A program made the position numbers and the translations under genes. Shown one piece after another: positions 5,925-5,970 of a stretch of DNA of 5,970 bases. The notes under the pieces were generated by a model, which worked only from the letters and a program-made list of their open reading frames with translations, ran no database searches and was not told the origin of the DNA. The stretch comes from an uncultured Bacillaceae bacterium (GTDB lineage: Bacteria > Bacillota > Bacilli > Caldalkalibacillales > Caldalkalibacillaceae): positions 1 through 5,970 of the forward strand of contig CALBTX010000137.1 of assembly GCA_937967685.1 (NCBI GenBank), given 5' to 3'. Position 1 is the first letter of the stretch. Each line of letters starts with the position of its first letter.

Positions 5925-5970
5925 ATCTTGAATCTTTACCCTTATATTGGCAAGATGGGTAGGTGATCAC

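Noticed and set aside
5737..5970. Edge-open - strand frame upstream of and overlapping the sinR-like gene as a possible sinI
   Set aside because: The peptide has no SinI-like helices, crosses the promoter region and overlaps the regulator in another frame.

Overview
This window looks like a chromosomal segment of a Firmicute of the order Bacillales. The succinate dehydrogenase genes are of the Bacillus type: a single five-helix di-heme cytochrome b558 subunit, in the order sdhC-sdhA-sdhB. Ribosome-binding sites are strong AAAGGAGG-like sequences, the promoters are sigma-A-like, and a SinR-type biofilm/sporulation regulator is present. I cannot name the species; family resemblances are from memory, not from a search.

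Layout on the + strand. (1) 98-1438 encodes a KtrB/TrkH-type K+ channel subunit with all four selectivity-filter loops. (2) A 109-bp gap holds a near-consensus sigma-A promoter (TTGACG-17-TAGAAT) and a very G-rich Shine-Dalgarno. (3) sdhC, sdhA and sdhB (1548-4750) form a tight operon: sdhC and sdhA are 18 bp apart, and sdhA and sdhB overlap by 4 bp (GTGA). Together they encode membrane-bound succinate:menaquinone oxidoreductase (complex II), linking the citric acid cycle to the respiratory chain. All heme ligands, FAD/active-site motifs and Fe-S cysteines are present. (4) A strong intrinsic terminator (4818-4859) ends the operon immediately before the Shine-Dalgarno of a hotdog-fold acyl-CoA thioesterase gene (4878-5351). 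That gene occupies the position of B. subtilis ysmA after sdhB. No promoter is visible between terminator and gene, so it may depend on read-through.

After the thioesterase, where B. subtilis would have gerE, the sequence changes character. An AT-rich stretch carries an array of about 20-bp direct repeats (clear at 5413-5493, possibly starting at 5366). On the - strand, 5487-5819 encodes a SinR-like repressor whose stop codon lies inside the last repeat unit. Its upstream region (5820-5970) has an extended -10 promoter, a 7-bp inverted repeat over the -35 region and a SinR-box-like sequence, which suggests autoregulation. No SinI-like antagonist gene is visible in the part of that upstream region inside the window.

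Most of the window is well-known housekeeping biology. The parts that deserve a second look are the repeat array, its junction with the sinR-like gene, a possible + strand promoter reading through the repeats antisense to that gene, and the terminator placed directly before the thioesterase gene.
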